Made by a program: the position numbers and the translations under genes. Of a DNA stretch of 64,000 nt, positions 62,201 through 64,000 are shown piece by piece (within the stretch, counting starts at the first letter, position 1; the number at the start of each line of letters is the position of its first letter). Location of the stretch: NCBI GenBank assembly GCA_030142905.1, contig JASJOG010000659.1:1-64000 (forward strand), given 5' to 3'. The notes below the pieces were generated by a model, which had not been told where the DNA came from, did no database searches, and was given only the letters and a program-made list of their open reading frames with translations. This stretch comes from Heliopora coerulea. Lineage: Eukaryota > Cnidaria > Anthozoa > Scleralcyonacea > Helioporidae.

Positions 62201-62911
62201 TTTGCCAGGTCGGACCTTTACAACACAGAGATTAGCTTCAGAAGACGACAAAACATCGCTTACGAGATGATCTTGGGTTTGATTGAAGGATCGGGGTCAT
62301 CCAAATATGCAACTAAAGCTTTGAGCGAAGTAGCCATTGCATTGATGTACGCAGCAGAAGCTTACCACACCAGGGGAGCAATCCGACACGTGGTCGGCTG
62401 GACGCAGATGAAGCGTCAAGACGTGTTCAGCACAATAACCTTAAACGACTACTGGGTATCCATGTTGGAAAACTGGGCCGACGCCATCAAGGAGTACAAC
62501 CGTCAGTGCAAAGAGCACTCCCTGATTATCACAGCCTGCCTGCCAATGATGTCGAAATATCTGTGGAGGATGCTTGATGCCATGTACGCTGCTCGTTCGA
62601 GGCTTACTGCGGAACTGCAAGAAGGTCTCCTAGAGGTTGACAATGATCAGAATGCTGGCCTCCGGAGTATTATGTCCCACTGGTTCGTCGAAATAAAGAA
62701 GAAAGGCTTAATGGTCATTCCAATCGATGACCGCCTACCAAATCTACCAGTAGGGACCACCAACCTTGATTTTTTCTTGCAGGCATTCAATTGCAAGAAG
62801 CAGGAGAAACATCTTCCCTTGTCAAAGACATGCGTGAACAAGATTCATCAAGTCATAAGAGATTACAACAGAAGGTTGTTTATCAACCTTATATACAGTG
62901 ATCCTGTTTAA
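59249..62911 (+). CDS. Secreted family gene C: unknown conserved protein
   Basis: Exons are 59,249-59,302 (signal peptide, MRQKGFRLIIFTSILGAI), 60,087-60,265 (includes HKRQFKR, a possible convertase site, then ACPPLTEQTQRECAA with the same C-x9-C pair as gene A) and 61,357-62,911. Phases 0 and 2 join to 595 residues. Shared blocks are LDFFKKCIVDYFCF, KRVEIFFIRNNDW, CTNLLYVTAARYLYVTYVL, SGVCYPVP, CTSDFDVGLLGARSGSLTAL (~217-236), FDTNVYAF (~263-270), YFNDLLSDQ, ISFRRRQNIAYEMILGLIEG, AEAYHTRGAIRHVVG, LNDYWVSMLENWADAIKEYN and a final KTCVNKIHQVIRDYNRRLF. Its length matches gene A minus the Arg-rich repeat, so C is the likely ancestral form. Function unknown. As in gene A, TTTTAG precedes the ATG and may mark a 5' UTR intron. 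Confidence 0.83.
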
Positions 62912-64000
62912 AGTTGGCGGATTGCGAGAGACGTGGGATTCTTGTTTTGCCTACATATTTCTAAGACAACGTATCTTATGTTACTCGTCTGCAAATTATA
63001 AGAATAGCGAGAATTAGACCAAGAACAGCAATAAAAACGAGACCAAGACTGAGTACAAGAATAGGAATAGAAATATAAGAACAAGAATAATAGGAATAAG
63101 AACAAGAATAAGAATAGGGATAAAAATGAGGACAGGAGTAGGGATAGAAATAGTAACAGGATGAGAACATTAATAGGAATAAGATTTAGAACAGGAATGT
63201 GAATAGTAATACCAATAAGAATAAGCAGGGATTGAACGTGCTGTGGTCAGGATTAGAAGAACTCAAAAAAGTCCCGGACGAATTTACATAATTATAACAA
63301 TGTTAATCGCGACAATTACTGATTTTTGTGATCGCTAAGTTCAAGGTTTCCACACGATCACCTTAGATTTTTCAGCGATTGCAGCGATTATATGGAAAGC
63401 AGGCATAATAGCCCACGAGAAAAAACTTTCACCATTAAATTGTACTGCTGAGAGTAAAAGGTCGACGAATGAGACAATTATGACACCAACTTTGTGTTTG
63501 CACGGGATTACGTGAACAATTATTAACCAATCACAGCAGGTGTAAGACTTGCATTGTTTCCTAAACATATGTTCAAAGTGCCAATAAAATTCATTGTTGA
63601 AAAACAGAGCGGATGTAACTCGCCTTTGATGTTTTCCTTAACACTGCATGTGGCCGAAAACAACATTGCAAACTTCAACATTTTTTACAACTGAATCAAG
63701 AATCTGAAGAGAAGTCCGTTAAAAATGAACTCGCTAGTATCAGTAAGTGATAGTAGTAAGTACTATTCTGGTTGAAACTTAAAAGTTGACAAATTTTAAA
63801 TTGAATTTGGCAGGACAACTAAGCGACTTTCCTTTGAGGAAAGCTTTTCAAGTCAAGGCCAAAAACCCAAATCGTTTTGGCGCACGCTTCATCGACTATA
63901 CCGGCATAAATCTTTGATATTTTTAGCCTTCTCTGGTTTTATAGCAGTTCCTTTCTGAAGAATCATCCAACAAGCATTTTATGAATTTAAGAGGTATTTA
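62912..64000. other. 3' flank of gene C to window end
   Basis: A purine-rich AGAATA/AAGAAC simple repeat occupies about 62,998-63,230. The remainder shows no gene I can support. Confidence 0.5.

Overview
This window is eukaryotic and looks like an anthozoan cnidarian, most likely a stony coral. That placement is an inference. It rests on intron-rich conserved animal genes with GT/AG splice sites (CNOT11, TADA3, a secreted Frizzled-related protein), on abundant non-LTR, Penelope-like and MITE sequences of the kind seen in coral genomes, and on a secreted gene family I cannot match to anything known.

Layout. Positions 1-14,010 are a satellite array built from tRNA-derived SINE-like monomers. 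The units are 487-bp dimers up to about 12.17 kb and decayed monomers after that. The array is interrupted by a 5'-truncated non-LTR retrotransposon (1,983-3,054) and by a near-perfect 250-bp palindrome resembling a Penelope-type 3' end (12,732-13,017). Positions 14-28.6 kb are gene-poor. They hold a ~167-bp periodic repeat, a single SINE copy with target-site duplications, a ~365-bp degenerate satellite, several hairpins and MITEs, and a ~500-bp polypurine tract.

The conserved genes come next. A three-exon sFRP3/4-type Wnt modulator is at 28,677-30,549 (+). An intronless TADA3, a SAGA/ATAC coactivator subunit, is at 36,169-34,826 (-). A complete 16-exon CNOT11, a CCR4-NOT subunit, is at 48,675-37,737 (-). 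Splice phases in CNOT11 close exactly to a 448-residue protein, and most of its larger introns carry MITEs or simple repeats.

From 49.7 to 62.9 kb lies a tandem cluster of one unrecognised, apparently secreted gene family on the + strand: a 3'-end remnant (49.74 kb), gene A (51,580-55,293, 728 aa), a decayed copy B (55.75-57.11 kb) and gene C (59,249-62,911, 595 aa). A and C share the same three-exon design: a signal-peptide exon, a short Cys-pair exon and one long exon. Gene A also carries 13 copies of a 9-residue Arg-rich repeat, which could be a proprotein-convertase substrate. This cluster is the best candidate for undescribed biology here. Its function is unknown, and the nucleotidyltransferase-like idea offered below is only a hypothesis.
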